Shown: piece after piece, positions 12,401 to 23,123 of the stretch
Numbering within the stretch: position 1 is the first letter of the stretch
Layout: every line of letters starts with the position of its first letter
NCBI GenBank assembly: GCA_008330645.1
Contig: VLTN01000050.1
Location: forward strand, 213,864-277,863
Length of the DNA stretch: 64,000 nt
From: Cafeteria roenbergensis
Taxonomy: Eukaryota; Sar; Bigyra; Bicosoecida; Cafeteriaceae
Direction of reading: 5' to 3'
Notes under the pieces: model-generated
The model's input: the letters and a program-made list of their open reading frames with translations, nothing else
Told to the model about the DNA's origin: nothing
Databases searched by the model: none
Made by a program: the position numbers and the translations under genes

Positions 12401-15132
12401 CGGCAGTCCCCGCCTGCCCGGCCTCGCTGTGCCCCGGAGGCGAAGGCCTTGCCGTCCCCGGCAGCGCCGCCAGCCTTGGCGCTCGCCGGGGCAGCATGGG
12501 CCGGGTCGGTGCCCGCTGCGGGCATGTGCGACACGCCGCCCATCGCAGCTGCAGACAGCAGCCCGCGCACTTGCCCGCTGGTGCTCGCGCGCGCCTCTGC
12601 GGCTGTGAGCGGCGACAGGGGGAGCAGCCCCGCGCGGACGCCAGGGCCGCCTTCCAGCCCGGCCACGACAGAGTTGAGGCACGCAACCCTGTACTCTGCC
12701 TCAGCAGCTCCCATGGTACTGGTGAGGTACCGGAGGGTGAGCCAGCCGACGAGGCCACGCCCGAGCCACCCGTCGCGCCAGCCCAGCCCAGGCAGGACCA
12801 GCATGACAAGGCCAGCAATCGCCGAGGCGCACTGGGCGACGACGGACTCCACGCTCACGTCCACCGTTGCGGCGGTGGCCACCGAGTCGGGGGAGACAAG
12901 CACCCCTCCTGCAAACACGACGGCCTCCCCAAAGCCCAGCCCGCCCAGCCCAGCTGGCCCGGAGAGGCTCGCTGCGCCCATTCCCGATGTGGGCCCCATG
13001 GCTCCGGGCGGGCGCAGGGCAGTCGGCTGCTCGGCTGGGCTCGAGCCGCCGCTGGCCACGCCCGGCACGGCAACCACCCGCAGGGCGCTCCAAGGGTAGT
13101 CCACGCCAAGCACCGCCTCTGCAAACTCCAGGGCGCGCAGCGGCGACGGAAGCGTTGGGGCCGGCTCCGCCGGGCGCACCGGCTGGGTCTGGTGATGGTG
13201 GGAGGAGGCGGTGGGGGGCACTGCGATCGTGTCGTCGCCTGCCCAGAAGGACACTGCCGACGCGAAGCCCGGGGGAAAGACGCGCTCGCTCCGGATGGCC
13301 CGCTGGGGCCCCTTCGCGATGCTGCCTTGGGGCGTGAGCGCGCCGCCAGCCCTGCCCCGCTTCGTCGACCCGTGGTGGCTCGGCGACTCGCTGGTGACGC
13401 TTCCGGTATCGCCGCTCCCACCGCTCTGCCCCCGGTGGGTCACGCTTCCACGGCCGTCGTCGCTCAAGGAGGCTGCGCTGTTGCTCCGAGGTCGCCCAGT
13501 TGCGATGGATGCCGAGTCCTCCGCGTCGGTGTGCTGCCCCGGCGTCCCAGGGCCCAGCCCCACGGTCGAGTTGTCGCCCACTGAACGGCGTGACACGGAG
13601 CCGTCGTCCGATCCGAAGCTCGCCGTCCTGCCGAGCGCTGCGCGGCCAGTTCTTCCCGACCCCGCGGGCCTGCCTTGCGGCCCGTGCTGCTTGATTGCCT
13701 CTCGCACGCGGCGCCAACGGGCCTGCGTCTGGAACGCTCTCCTCTTGGGACCAGGCGCCGCCTCGAATGGCCCCGCGGCGAAGCCGATGGCCGAAGCGGG
13801 CAGCGGCCACCAGGACCGCCACACGAAACAAGTGGCGCCAGCTGGCTGGCCCTCAGAGGCCGCCGCTGCACTACCGGCCGCGCCCGCGACTGCAGCGGCA
13901 GCGGCAGCGGCAGAAGAAGAGGTGGAGGACGACGACGACAGCGATGGAGAGCAGCCTCCGAGGCCGCACGGGTCGCCAGAGCTGGAGCGAAGAATTGCAA
14001 CAGCGTCGGCCCTCGAAACAGGGATGGCGCCAACAAAATCTCCTGCCCCAACGGCGAACAGGGCCTCTCCCGGGAGCGCCGGGGCAGGCGGGGTTGCCAG
14101 GTGCACCGGCGTGATCCTGAGCTCCAGGGCGCTGGTGGCTCCCGGGGCATCAACGCACGGAAGCCACGAGCGAGTTTGCGTGCCGCCGTGCTGACGAAGC
14201 TCGGTGGCGGCCACATCGGCGCCAGCGTGCACGAATGGGAGCCTGCGCGGCAGCCCGGAGCCGGGCGGCGACGGCCACGTGCCGCGGCGCAGGCTCGCGC
14301 TCTCGCCGGGCACGCCACCGGGGCTTGCGGGCCTCGTGCTAAACGTGATGTGTAAGGACCAGAATCGCAGAGGGGTCGCCCCGGGCGCAGGAGACACATC
14401 CGCGGCGAGCGGCTCGGCCCCCTCCGGAATGAGCACCTCAAGCTCGCCGTCCGCCGCAAGCTGCTCGGCGGCTCGGTACGAAGCCGCCATAGCCTCCAGA
14501 CCACATGCCGCAGGATCTAGGCCGCCCAGCAGCGCGCCCGGGTTCCCAAGGGCGTCGCGGTGGCGCCAGCTTGCCACGCGGCCGTCGACCTTGACCGAGC
14601 CGATGCGGCACCGCGCGTGCAGCCTCAGGATGCGCGGCGTTTGCGGGTTGGCCTCGAGCAGCAGAGTCGTGCTGCCACGCAGCAGCCCAGTTCCGACATC
14701 TGCGGGCGCGGGGAGCAGCGGAGAGGGAACGGCGCAAGGATGTTGCACACGCACTAGGCGCGCGCAGGCGCGCGCGGCCCCCGGCCATGGCCCAGCACCG
14801 CAAGGCGGCGCGGCAGCGGTGCACAGCGCAGTGCTCTTCAGCAGCAGTGCCAGCGTTTCGCGCCCCGGGCGACAGGCGGCCCGGGAGCGGGCGGCGGCAA
14901 ACGACTCGAGAGCAGAGCGCTGCCCCGCGGCCTTGCGCCAACGCGGCTGGCGCACTGCGATTCAGCAGCACCGCGAGTCTGGCACTATGCGCGCGCCTGG
15001 ACAGGCCGGCGGGGCGCAGCGCGCTGCCCCTCCGCGGTGCGCAAGGCGCTGCGAGCTCGCTGAGCGCATCTCACCGACGACGATGTCGGCGCGCTGGAAG
15101 ATTGCTGCCGAATGCCGCGCCCGCCTGGGCAT
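6469..15132 (-). CDS. TAF2: TFIID subunit 2 (TAF2), greatly expanded
   Basis: TAF2 is the aminopeptidase-fold TFIID subunit that contacts the Initiator region at RNA polymerase II promoters. Two exons: complement 15075-15132 (MPRRARHSAAIFQRADIVV) and 6469-14699, joined in phase 1; total 2762 aa. Family landmarks occur in order: the N-terminal beta domain (GTGLLRGSTTLLLEANP); the LRFWSLHITF strand; WLPCVDAPGATSALELRITP; a GWLTLRYL segment where M1 peptidases have their zinc site (HExxH absent, as in TAF2); the linker PCHSKTRR; and the HEAT-repeat start with VRYFLVDPRMELPGR, then HDIRVRVAAAVAMARWQ. The first ATG in the second exon's open frame lies inside the domain, so the short first exon is needed. 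Length is more than twice human TAF2; the excess is Ala-, Ser-, Gly- and acid-rich inserts. The long C-terminal half is poorly assigned. Confidence 0.88.
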
Positions 15133-15736
15133 GGTGCACGCCTTGGGGTGCCACTCAGCGCCTAGCCCCAGGCCGCCAGGGCTCCCTGCCGGCGACTTTG
15201 GCGCGTCCGAGGGTGCCGGCCTCTTGCAAGTGTGCACGCCAGACGGGCTCAGTGGGCCTCGAAGCGCGGCAGAGCTGGCAGCCTCCGGCACGAGCCCGCC
15301 GGACTCCACCGACCCCCACGCCGCGCCCGGTGCGTTCTGGCGGCCCCAAACGCCGCCCATGCCGCATTAGTGTCGCTTCGAGTCTGTGGGCAGTCGGGCG
15401 GGATGGCGCTCCCGTGGGGCCGCACGCGAGCACAGCAGCGGCTGCCCCTGCCTCCGGTGTCGGCTCCGCGTGCTAGAGGTTAGGGGGGAGGAGGAGTGTT
15501 CCTGCAGTGCCACAGCCCGCGGGCCGGATTGAGAGCAAGCATGGCGAGCTGTGCCTTGCGCTGTCCGCATGGGCGCGATGCTGGAGCCGAAATGCACTGA
15601 ATTGCAAGCACAAAGGTGCCAATGCAAGGAGGCAGACGCACGCAAAACACGCGCACACACGTTTTACACGGATAGGGGCCACCCGGCCCGGGTCTCTCGC
15701 CCCCGCCGTGAGCGCGACGGGGGCGCACGGCCTCGC
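15133..15736. other. intergenic region upstream of TAF2 and downstream of MCM7
   Basis: About 600 bp between two minus-strand genes. It should hold the TAF2 promoter and the MCM7 3' end. Several frames are open through high GC, but none has recognisable protein sequence or plausible splice structure. No RNA gene was recognised. Confidence 0.6.
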
Positions 15737-18700
15737 TCAGTCCGCCAGGACAAAGTGGACCTGCGTCTTGGAAGCGTTCTGCTTGAGCAGGCCGAGCTCC
15801 TCGTACTGAACGAGCGTCTCCTGGAGCTGCGCCTCGCTGAAGCCGGCGCGGGTGACTCGCTCGCGCAGCTCGCGCGTGGTCACAAAGTCGGTATCCGCGC
15901 GCGCCGCAAAGATCTCGCGCAAAATGGCGAAGATGCGAGACACGGGATCGCGGTCGCGGGCCTGGGTGGCGGCGTCGTCCTCCTCAAGCAGGGTCGAGGT
16001 CGACGAGTTGACGAGGCGGATGGCCTCGCGCACGTCGTCTTCCTCCACCTCGGCCGAAAAGCGCAGGCGCGCGTGGGCCTGTGCCATGCGGAGGATGGAG
16101 AGCAGCTGGCGCGCAGTCATCACCCCGCGCCCGCCTCCGCCCTTGGCGGCACCTGCAGCCTCGCGCTGGCGCATGCCCACATAGGCCTCTGCGATGAAGC
16201 CCTGCAAGGAACGGGGCACGGCGGGCTCCAGCACGCGCGCAGCCTGCACGTAGGAGCGGAGAACGGACGGCTCCACGGGCTCGAAGTCCAGAGGGGGGTG
16301 CTGGGCGTTCTGGTGCACGTACGTGATGTGCTTGGCGAGGGCCAGGTCGTTGTCCATGTCCACCTTGTCGAGGATGAGGAAAACGAGGTCAAAGCGGCTC
16401 AGCAGCGCGGCGGGGAGGTTCACGTTGCGCAGAAGGTTCTGGTACGGGTCCCGTGAAATGCGGCGGAACCGGCCGTAGAGCGGGTTGGCTGCCGCAAGCA
16501 CAGCGGTGCGCGCGTTGAGGGTCGTTGTGATGCCTGCCTTGGCGATTGACACCGTCTGCTGCTCCATGACCTCGTGAATGGCCGTGCGGTCGGACTCATC
16601 CATCTTGTCAAACTCATCAATGCAGCAGATGCCCATGTCCGCCAGCACTAGAGCGCCGCCTTCCAGGGTCAGCTCGCCGGTCACGGCGTCCTTGAGCACC
16701 GCGGCGGTGAGGCCCACGCCGGAGGACCCCTTTCCCGTGGTGTAAATGGCGCGGGGCGCCACCTTTGCAATGTGCTTCAGCAGCTGGCTCTTGGCAACTC
16801 CCGGATCGCCCATGAGGCAGACGTTGATGTCGCCGCGGATGCGCAGGCCGTCGGACATGGCCTTGGTCACGCCGGACACGAGCTGCAACAAGAGGGCCTT
16901 CTTCACGTCCTCGTGGCCGTAGATCTCGGGCGCGATGGAGCGCGCCAGCCGCGAGTACACCTGGTCGTCGCTGGCCAGCTCGTCGATCAGGGACACTGTG
17001 CCAGAGTCGAGCACCTCGGTGGCGTCGAGCCGGCGCTTGTCCTTCTGCACGGCCTGCACTTCGAAGAACGTGTCGGCTGCGGACAGGGCAGGGCAGGGCA
17101 GAGCACGGGGACACCGAAGGGCAACTCGTCAACAAGAGGTGAGGATCAGAATGGTCTTGGCGCACCCGGACCGTCAGGCCGGGAGCAGGGGCGGGGGCGG
17201 AGCGGCGGTGGCACGCTGGGAATGCAAGGCACGAGCCAGGCGCTTGCAGTCTCGTCTCGCCTGGCGGCGCGACAGGCGAGCCAGGCCGCAGCGGCAGCGG
17301 CAGCGGCAGCGGCAGCGGCAGCGGCAGCGGCTGGGCTCACCGGTGAGGCCGGCACGCATGGCGCGGAAGCCGGTGTACGGCGTTGGGGTGTAGATGACTG
17401 CGAGGGAGGCAACGTCTCCCGGCTGCAGCTCGCGAGCCAGCTGACCCCGCGCCACCAGCGTCACGGTGCGCGGGATGTGCCCGACGGGAACCTGGTCCGG
17501 AAGCTCCTGCACCCTCAGCTCCTGGTACCGGACAAACTTGGATCCGCGGGTCTGCATGTGCAGCGTGCCGTCAAGCTTGTTGTCCTTGCACACAGGCGAC
17601 GGGCACTGCCCCAGGGGCATGAACTGCTTGGAGGTGACCTCCTGGTAAATCTCGTACCCGCACTCGTCGCACGTGTACGTGATCACCTTGGCAAGGGGCT
17701 TGACGTCGGACGCGCGGATCACCATGGCGCGAATGCGAACGAGGTGCCCGATGTCGCGAGCCCGCACCTCCCGCAGGGACCTGACTGGCATGTCGGGCAC
17801 TGGCAGCAGCCGGACCTCGAACCGCCGACGCAGCTCTGCAGGGAAGGCGCTGGCCTCGGCCACGGCCTCGGCGCCCTCCGCGGCGCCGTTGGCACGCGCG
17901 GCTTCGCGCGCAGCCTGCAGGCGGTGGCTGCGGACGGCAGATTCGTCACCAGAAGGGCAGACGCGCGCAGCGGTTGCGACAACGTGAAGAGCAGGCAAGG
18001 CATGCTGGGATGGTAGGGCAGGGCGAGCCGGCGCCCGCGGGTCGCAACCGCTTGTCGACGAGGCACAGCGCAACGCGCGTTGCTCACCGTTGCAGCACGT
18101 CAAACACATCGTCCGACCCGGTCACCATGGCGCTGCCATCCGCAGCAACCGCCACGCCCTGTCCGGCCGCGCCCCCGGCCGGGTCCTCCCCGCGCTCAGC
18201 TGCCTCAGTGGCCAGCTCTTCCACGCAAAAGTCGGCGGCGCCGGAGATCACATCCAGGTACCGCTTGGCGTTGGACTGGATGCGCCGCACCAGCTCGACG
18301 TACGAGAATCGATCCTTCTCGGGGGCGTCGGCGTCGTCGGCGTCAGGGGAACCCGTGAACTGCGGCGCGGGGGCAAGGTCGAAGCTTCAGTGACGGTCAA
18401 AGCACGGGGAGGGGGGAACCAGAGGCCAGACGAGGAAGGATGCGCCCCCTCCCCCCCGACCTCGCACACCGAACAGTCGGCAAAAGCCACGCCAAACCGC
18501 AAGGTGCGCCTCACGGTGAGCATGTCGCCGAGCTCCACAGGGAGCCCGGTGCGATCCCGCTTGCGAATTTCTTCCTGCGGAACACGAGTGCGAGTGGCAA
18601 AGCGAGGTCGCGACACTCTTGAGATGCCAAGCAGCTGCCATTCGGGCATGTCGTGCGGCCAGCGCCCACATAGGAGCTGGGGGAGGCGCAGTGCCGCGCC

Positions 18701-19044
18701 GAGTGCGCTCACCAGCATCTGGCGGTACTTGGCCACGGGCTCCTGTGGCTCGCTGTCATCGAAGCTTGCCGCCGGGAGTGCCTTGAAGTCCATGAAGAAG
18801 TCCACGATGCGGCCTGCGGCGGCAGGTTCAAAGGGGTTGGGCGGCAGCGGGCGGCGCAGGCTGGATGGCGGGCAGCCTGGGAGCGCGGCGCTCGCCGGGC
18901 GACCAGGACGATGGGGCAGAGTTCGGCCCGGCTGCGGGCGGGCCTGCGGCGAAGGACGCAGCCGCGCGCCTCACGGAGATCATTGTCATAGTCGGGGTAG
19001 TCTCCCTCGGCCTTGGGCGCCGGGGCGGCGTCGGCGGCTGCCAT
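15737..19044 (-). CDS. MCM7: DNA replication licensing factor MCM7
   Basis: Subunit of the MCM2-7 replicative helicase. Six exons (complement 18975-19044, 18713-18813, 18515-18574, 18088-18359, 17341-17927, 15737-17076) give 809 aa with all phases matching. The N-terminal domain shows NAKRYLDVISGAADF and RRFEVRLLPV. The zinc finger has CDECG followed by CPSPVC. Next comes QTRGSKFVRYQELRVQE. The AAA+ core has SIAPEIYGHEDVKKALLLQL, Walker A GDPGVAKSQLL, Walker B CCIDEFDKM, and LPAALLSRFDLVF carrying the arginine finger. ITYVHQNAQHPP and the C-terminal winged-helix segment (GLLKQNASKTQVHF) are MCM7-type, which separates it from MCM2-6. The fourth intron (17077-17340) contains a 6-bp tandem repeat. 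The ATG at 19044 precedes an acidic N-terminus (GDYPDYDNDL). Confidence 0.95.
17288..17330. repeat. 6-bp microsatellite (GCAGCG)n inside an MCM7 intron
   Basis: About seven tandem copies of GCAGCG lie within the MCM7 intron 17077-17340, close to its 5' splice site. On the coding strand it reads CGCTGC repeats. It is probably a simple slippage product. Confidence 0.9.
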
Positions 19045-19431
19045 TGCTCGCGGCCTCGGCTGTGCGCTCGCAGGAATCGGCCAGCGACTCCGGGCCGGCT
19101 CTGCCAGCCCTTTGGCTGAGGGCGGGCGAACGCAAGCCAATCGCCATCGGAGCAGCAGCCGGAGGCTCGGTGGTGGCCGGGCCTTTCGAGTGCAATCGTC
19201 TGGCCTCTCTAGCAGCGGTGCTCGGGGGGAACATTCGCCCTGTGGCTGGGCCGCAGCGCAGGCGCTCGCTCTCAACAGCACAATTTCAAACCGCGCAAGC
19301 GCACCGCACGCGTGTGAAGCCAAGCGCCAGGCCGCATCCGCGCCGTCGTCCCCTCACAACATTCTGCGAGGCACGCGCCTCGCTCGGCCTCCCGCCGAGC
19401 CCTCTGCAAGCGGATGCGCGGAGCGGGCAGC
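19045..19431. other. MCM7 upstream region, no gene seen
   Basis: A 387-bp spacer between the MCM7 start and the stop of the next minus-strand gene. No further coding exon or RNA gene was recognised. Confidence 0.6.
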
Positions 19432-20898
19432 TCACTGGTCGGGAGCTGGCAAGTCCGCGCCCACGGCCGCAAACACCTCCCGGAGGCCTTGCGCGGCCTG
19501 TAGCGCCGCGTACCGGTGGTCGAACTCCATGTCGTACCAGTAGTTGACTGCCACGGTGAAGCCCTGCTGGGCCACCCGGTGCACCCACATTGCGGGCAGG
19601 AACAGGCACTGGCCGGCGTACACGGTGACCGTGGCTGCCGACGCGTGCCGCACCAAGGGGTAGGCGCGTGACGTGCCCTCCTCCGCCAGCCGGGCGATGT
19701 CCGGTGCCAGCCACGGCGTCTGCTCCGCCGACGCAAGGCTGGTCGCGCTCTCGCCCTCCGGCACAACAACCCACGACGCGGGGGACCCCACCCTGGCGCC
19801 GGCTGCGCCGCCGGGTCCACCAGCAGTACTGGCACCTGCATCGTCACCTCCGCCACGCTGTGCTGCTGCTGCTGCTGCCGCCGCCGCGGTGTCTCCACTG
19901 GCCGCTGGCCTGTAGCGTACGGTGGGCAGTGACGGCTTCCGCAGGAAGGCAACGTTGCCTGGTGGGGCCAGGGTGAAGGTCTTCTGGCCTGACAGCACCA
20001 CGTAGAAGTTCTCGTAGAAGTCAAGGTGCGCTGACGTCGTGGCAGAGCCGCTTCCCACCCACAGATTCACTGCGTCCGGAACTGCGAGACCGTCGGCAGT
20101 GGTCCCCGCCAGCGCCCTGTCCGCGAACGGAAGGCTCAGGGGGACGTCGGGCGGCGCCCCCGGGCGGGTGGGGTCCGGCTCCGCCAGAAAGCCCGCCTCG
20201 TCGTCGTCGCGGAAGCAGTCGCACTGGCGCGAGAAGTAGACGGACGAGCCGGGAGGAATGGCCGGCCCCACCGGAGCGGGGGACCCAGCGGCGCCGGCAG
20301 GCACTCCTGCTGCCGAGGCCGCCGTCGATGCCGCGGCCGCAGGGCCGCCGGCCTCCAGAGGGCACTCCACGCTTGGCAGCAGCAGCCCAGCGGCGGTGCC
20401 GGGCTCCCCAGCCCAGACCAGGCTGTGCTTGCTGCCCGCGTCGGCAGGGGGCTGCCCGCCCTGGTGCGCGCGTGGGGCGGCCAGGCGCTCGGCGGTGGCG
20501 GCTGCCTCCACCGCTGAAATCACGTCCGCGAAGCGCATTCGCACCTCGTGGGGCTTGGCAAACACGGCAACCGGCTCCCCCTCGCTCCCACGCACTGCAA
20601 CGGCCGCGTCCCCGAGGCCGGACGGCGTGACGTCTGCAGTCACCACCCTGTCCCCGCCGCGGCGCTTGAGGTACTCGGGAAGGGACCACAGCCTGATGCC
20701 CGGCCATTCGTCGCAGGCGTGCTCGATGAGTGCCGGGCGGTTCTTTGCCACGAACTCCACGCGGAACTCCTCCGGGGACATTCCGCGCGCGTCAACGCGG
20801 GCGATGCCGGACTTGGGAATGGCGTGAAAGTCTGCTGACGCCTCGGCAAAGGATGCAGCAGCCGCTGCTGCCGCGCCCAGAGCGGCACTCCCCGACAT
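19432..20898 (-). CDS. JmjC-domain hydroxylase, JMJD7-like
   Basis: Single-exon gene of 488 aa, predicted to be a 2-oxoglutarate- and Fe(II)-dependent oxygenase. The N-terminal part reads EFRVEFVAKNRPALIEHAC and LWSLPEYLKRRGGDRVVTAD, as in the cupin_8/JmjC family. The core has VNLWVGSGS followed by the metal-binding His-x-Asp in SAHLDFYENFYVVLSGQK near residue 288, then FTLAPPGN. The third metal ligand is the His of FLPAMWVHRVAQQG near residue 438, followed by VNYWYDMEFDHRY. The NLW...H.D.YENFYVV pattern is the JMJD7 signature. JMJD7 hydroxylates lysines in DRG GTPases in animals, so a similar role is inferred only by family. Two Ala/Gly-rich inserts enlarge it. The ATG at 20898 was chosen because the open frame upstream starts only with TTG. 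Confidence 0.85.
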   Translation of the reverse strand: MSGSAALGAAAAAAASFAEASADFHAIPKSGIARVDARGMSPEEFRVEFVAKNRPALIEHACDEWPGIRLWSLPEYLKRRGGDRVVTADVTPSGLGDAAVAVRGSEGEPVAVFAKPHEVRMRFADVISAVEAAATAERLAAPRAHQGGQPPADAGSKHSLVWAGEPGTAAGLLLPSVECPLEAGGPAAAASTAASAAGVPAGAAGSPAPVGPAIPPGSSVYFSRQCDCFRDDDEAGFLAEPDPTRPGAPPDVPLSLPFADRALAGTTADGLAVPDAVNLWVGSGSATTSAHLDFYENFYVVLSGQKTFTLAPPGNVAFLRKPSLPTVRYRPAASGDTAAAAAAAAAQRGGGDDAGASTAGGPGGAAGARVGSPASWVVVPEGESATSLASAEQTPWLAPDIARLAEEGTSRAYPLVRHASAATVTVYAGQCLFLPAMWVHRVAQQGFTVAVNYWYDMEFDHRYAALQAAQGLREVFAAVGADLPAPDQ

Positions 20899-21144
20899 CG
20901 CAAGCGCCTGCCCAACGCGGTCGAATGGTGCGGGTGATCGTGACCGCGCGCGTGCTTGCGTGCCGGCGCAGCCCTGAGTCGCGTCGGTCGTGGCGCTGAA
21001 CAATTCGCATGCAGAGCCCTTGTGGCTGGGCCATGGTTAGTCGGGGAGGCGCTGCCATCACGACACACCCCAGCCTGGGCGTCAGAGCAGGCCCCCGCGC
21101 GGGCCACCCCGCCCCGGCCAGCCAAGCAGGCCAGCGCAGTCCAG

Positions 21145-22746
21145 TCAACCTCTGTGCCGCGTGCGCTCGCGCCTCGCAAACAAATCCTCTTCATCATCAT
21201 CGAGGCCAGGCCGGTCGCCCCGGCGCCCGCGACGGGCAGGCGGGGACGCTGAGCGTGAAGGCGAGCGCGACCGCGAGCGCCGGCTTCGTCTGTGGCCCCT
21301 GCCTTCGCCGTCGTCATCGCCGTCGCCCCTGGCACCGCCGTTGCCTCCCTCCCGCCACCTCGCCTCGCCCCGCCGGCCGCCATCCAACCGCTCGTCCACG
21401 GCGCCTTCCTCCTGGCTCCAGCGCCTTCGGCGCTGCCCTTCCGCGCCTCCCCCGTCCCGGGGCCTCTTCTCGGCTCTGCCGGGCGCGGCCGTGGTCGCGC
21501 CCTTGGCTTGCAGAGCCTTCTTGACCTCAGCGAAGAGGCTCTGCATGTCCTCTTCGCTCAGGTGGACGCACCAGCGGGGGTCCTTTCCCAGAGGAGGGCG
21601 CGAAACGCCACCGCTGTTGGAGAGTCCGGCTCCCATGGCCTCCCGCGGGCCGGCGTCGCCGCCCGCCCCAGCGCTGGCCGCTGCCAGGGACCCGTCCTCC
21701 CGCCTGCTCCGGACGTCCTGCCACGTGTGCTCGTGCGTGAGCCACCGGAGATCGCCCACGACCGCGCGGAACGCCTCGCTCGCCTGCCCTCTGGCCCGCT
21801 CCCTGCGTTCGGCCTCCCTGGCCGCTGCGGCGGCGCGCTCTGCCGCCCGCTCGGCCTCCGCTGCGGCAAAGGCGGTGCTTCGGGCCGCTGTGAAGGCCTC
21901 CCTTGCGGCGGCAGGCCCGATCACGTCGGCGGCGGCTCTGCCGTCCGCCGACGCCGTCGCCGCCCGAAACGCCTCGAACGTCAGGCCCGGCACAGAGAGC
22001 CTCCCGTCAGCCGCCGCTTCGCGCAGCTCTGTCGCCCACCGGCTCTCCGCTGCCGCCGTGGCCGCTGCGGCGCCTTGCCTGGCGTCCTCCGCTGCCGCTT
22101 CGGGGTCCTCCGCCCGGCGCCGGCACCACCACGTGAAGATCCGCCGGCGCATCGCGAGGGACGGCACCTCTGTGAAGCGCGGGTCCACGGCCAGACGCGG
22201 CAGCAGGCTCTCCCAGGAGCTCTGCGCGCGCGCCCCGCAGTCCAAGAACAGCTGCTGCAGGCGGGCGCAGGCCAGCACGAGCGCGGTGCGGTTCGTCTCC
22301 TGCTCCATGTCCGACACCAGCGCGCTGGTGCTCATTCCGCCGCCCTCGGCATCCTCGCCGTCTCCCCCGGCTGCTAGCTCCGCTGCGGCCTGGGCGGCTG
22401 CCTTTTCGGCCTCGGCCTTGAGCCGCGCCTCTTTGCGCGCCTTGCGCTCGGCGTCGCGCTTCGCGGCCTCTTCCCACTCGCGCTCCTCCTCCAGAGCAGC
22501 CTCTGCCTCTGACACCTCGCGGGCCAGCCGCACGCACTCGGGCTCCACCCACACAGTCTCGCCCGTCTCTTGGTTGTGAAAGTAAGGGTAGCCCTCGGGC
22601 GACACCCAACGCGTCCACTTGGCCGCCTCGTCCGCCGCACTCGTGCCCGCTGTCACCGCAGGGTCCGCCTCGCTTGCGGCCTGGTCTGGCCCCGGCAACG
22701 GGGATGCTGCTGCGGACGCCTCGGCAGCCGCCGGGCTCTCGGCCAT
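21145..22746 (-). CDS. WW and FF domain protein, PRP40/TCERG1-like
   Basis: Single-exon gene of 533 aa. A WW domain occupies about residues 42-68 (WTRWVSPEGYPYFHNQETGE, then TVWVEP), with both aromatic positions present. A long charged Ala/Glu/Arg helix follows. FF-type domains are visible near residues 155-205 (LFLDCGARAQSSWESLLPRL, then DPRFTEV) and near 330 (FRAVVGDLRWLTHEHTWQDV). The C-terminus is Arg/Ser/Gly-rich with [16 protein letters not shown], typical of nuclear splicing factors. This architecture matches PRP40 or TCERG1 (CA150), which bridge splice sites or couple RNA polymerase II elongation to splicing. There is one WW domain where PRP40 usually has two, and FF domains are fewer than usual, so the two families cannot be separated. 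The start is the first ATG of the frame. Confidence 0.78.
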   Translation of the reverse strand: MAESPAAAEASAAASPLPGPDQAASEADPAVTAGTSAADEAAKWTRWVSPEGYPYFHNQETGETVWVEPECVRLAREVSEAEAALEEEREWEEAAKRDAERKARKEARLKAEAEKAAAQAAAELAAGGDGEDAEGGGMSTSALVSDMEQETNRTALVLACARLQQLFLDCGARAQSSWESLLPRLAVDPRFTEVPSLAMRRRIFTWWCRRRAEDPEAAAEDARQGAAAATAAAESRWATELREAAADGRLSVPGLTFEAFRAATASADGRAAADVIGPAAAREAFTAARSTAFAAAEAERAAERAAAAAREAERRERARGQASEAFRAVVGDLRWLTHEHTWQDVRSRREDGSLAAASAGAGGDAGPREAMGAGLSNSGGVSRPPLGKDPRWCVHLSEEDMQSLFAEVKKALQAKGATTAAPGRAEKRPRDGGGAEGQRRRRWSQEEGAVDERLDGGRRGEARWREGGNGGARGDGDDDGEGRGHRRSRRSRSRSPSRSASPPARRGRRGDRPGLDDDEEDLFARRERTRHRG

Positions 22747-23123
22747 TTTCAGCGCAGGTCGGCTCGCGGTTGGCTTGTGACGCTCGGCGCCCTTCCCGCG
22801 TGGCTCCAGCCCAGCGGCGTGTGCGCGGCGTGCCTTGCGGCCAGGCAGCAAAGGGTCAAGGCCGGCGTGCAGGCGAACGCGAACTGCGCCGTTTGGCGCC
22901 CCGAGTTGCAGAGCAGCAATAGAGTCGGAGCAAATCTGGCACTTTCAATCCGACTATTCAAGAGTTGGTATTCGTGCGGCTGAGAGCTGGGCGCCTCGGC
23001 TGCCACAACCGGAGCGGGGGGGGGGAGGGGGTCTGCTCTTGCACACAAGGGACACGCAGCAGTGATGGCAAACACAGTTCATAGCGGAGCGCGCTATCGA
23101 GTTCCAGCGCCAGCATACAAGCA
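22747..23123. other. intergenic spacer between two minus-strand genes
   Basis: 377 bp holding the presumed promoter of the WW/FF gene and the 3' end of the GT2 gene. It includes a G-run near 23,020. No gene was recognised. Confidence 0.6.

Noticed and set aside
15133-15736. Small genes in the TAF2 upstream region
   Set aside because: Open frames exist on both strands but without splice logic or similarity; the region is better explained as promoter and 3' untranslated sequence.
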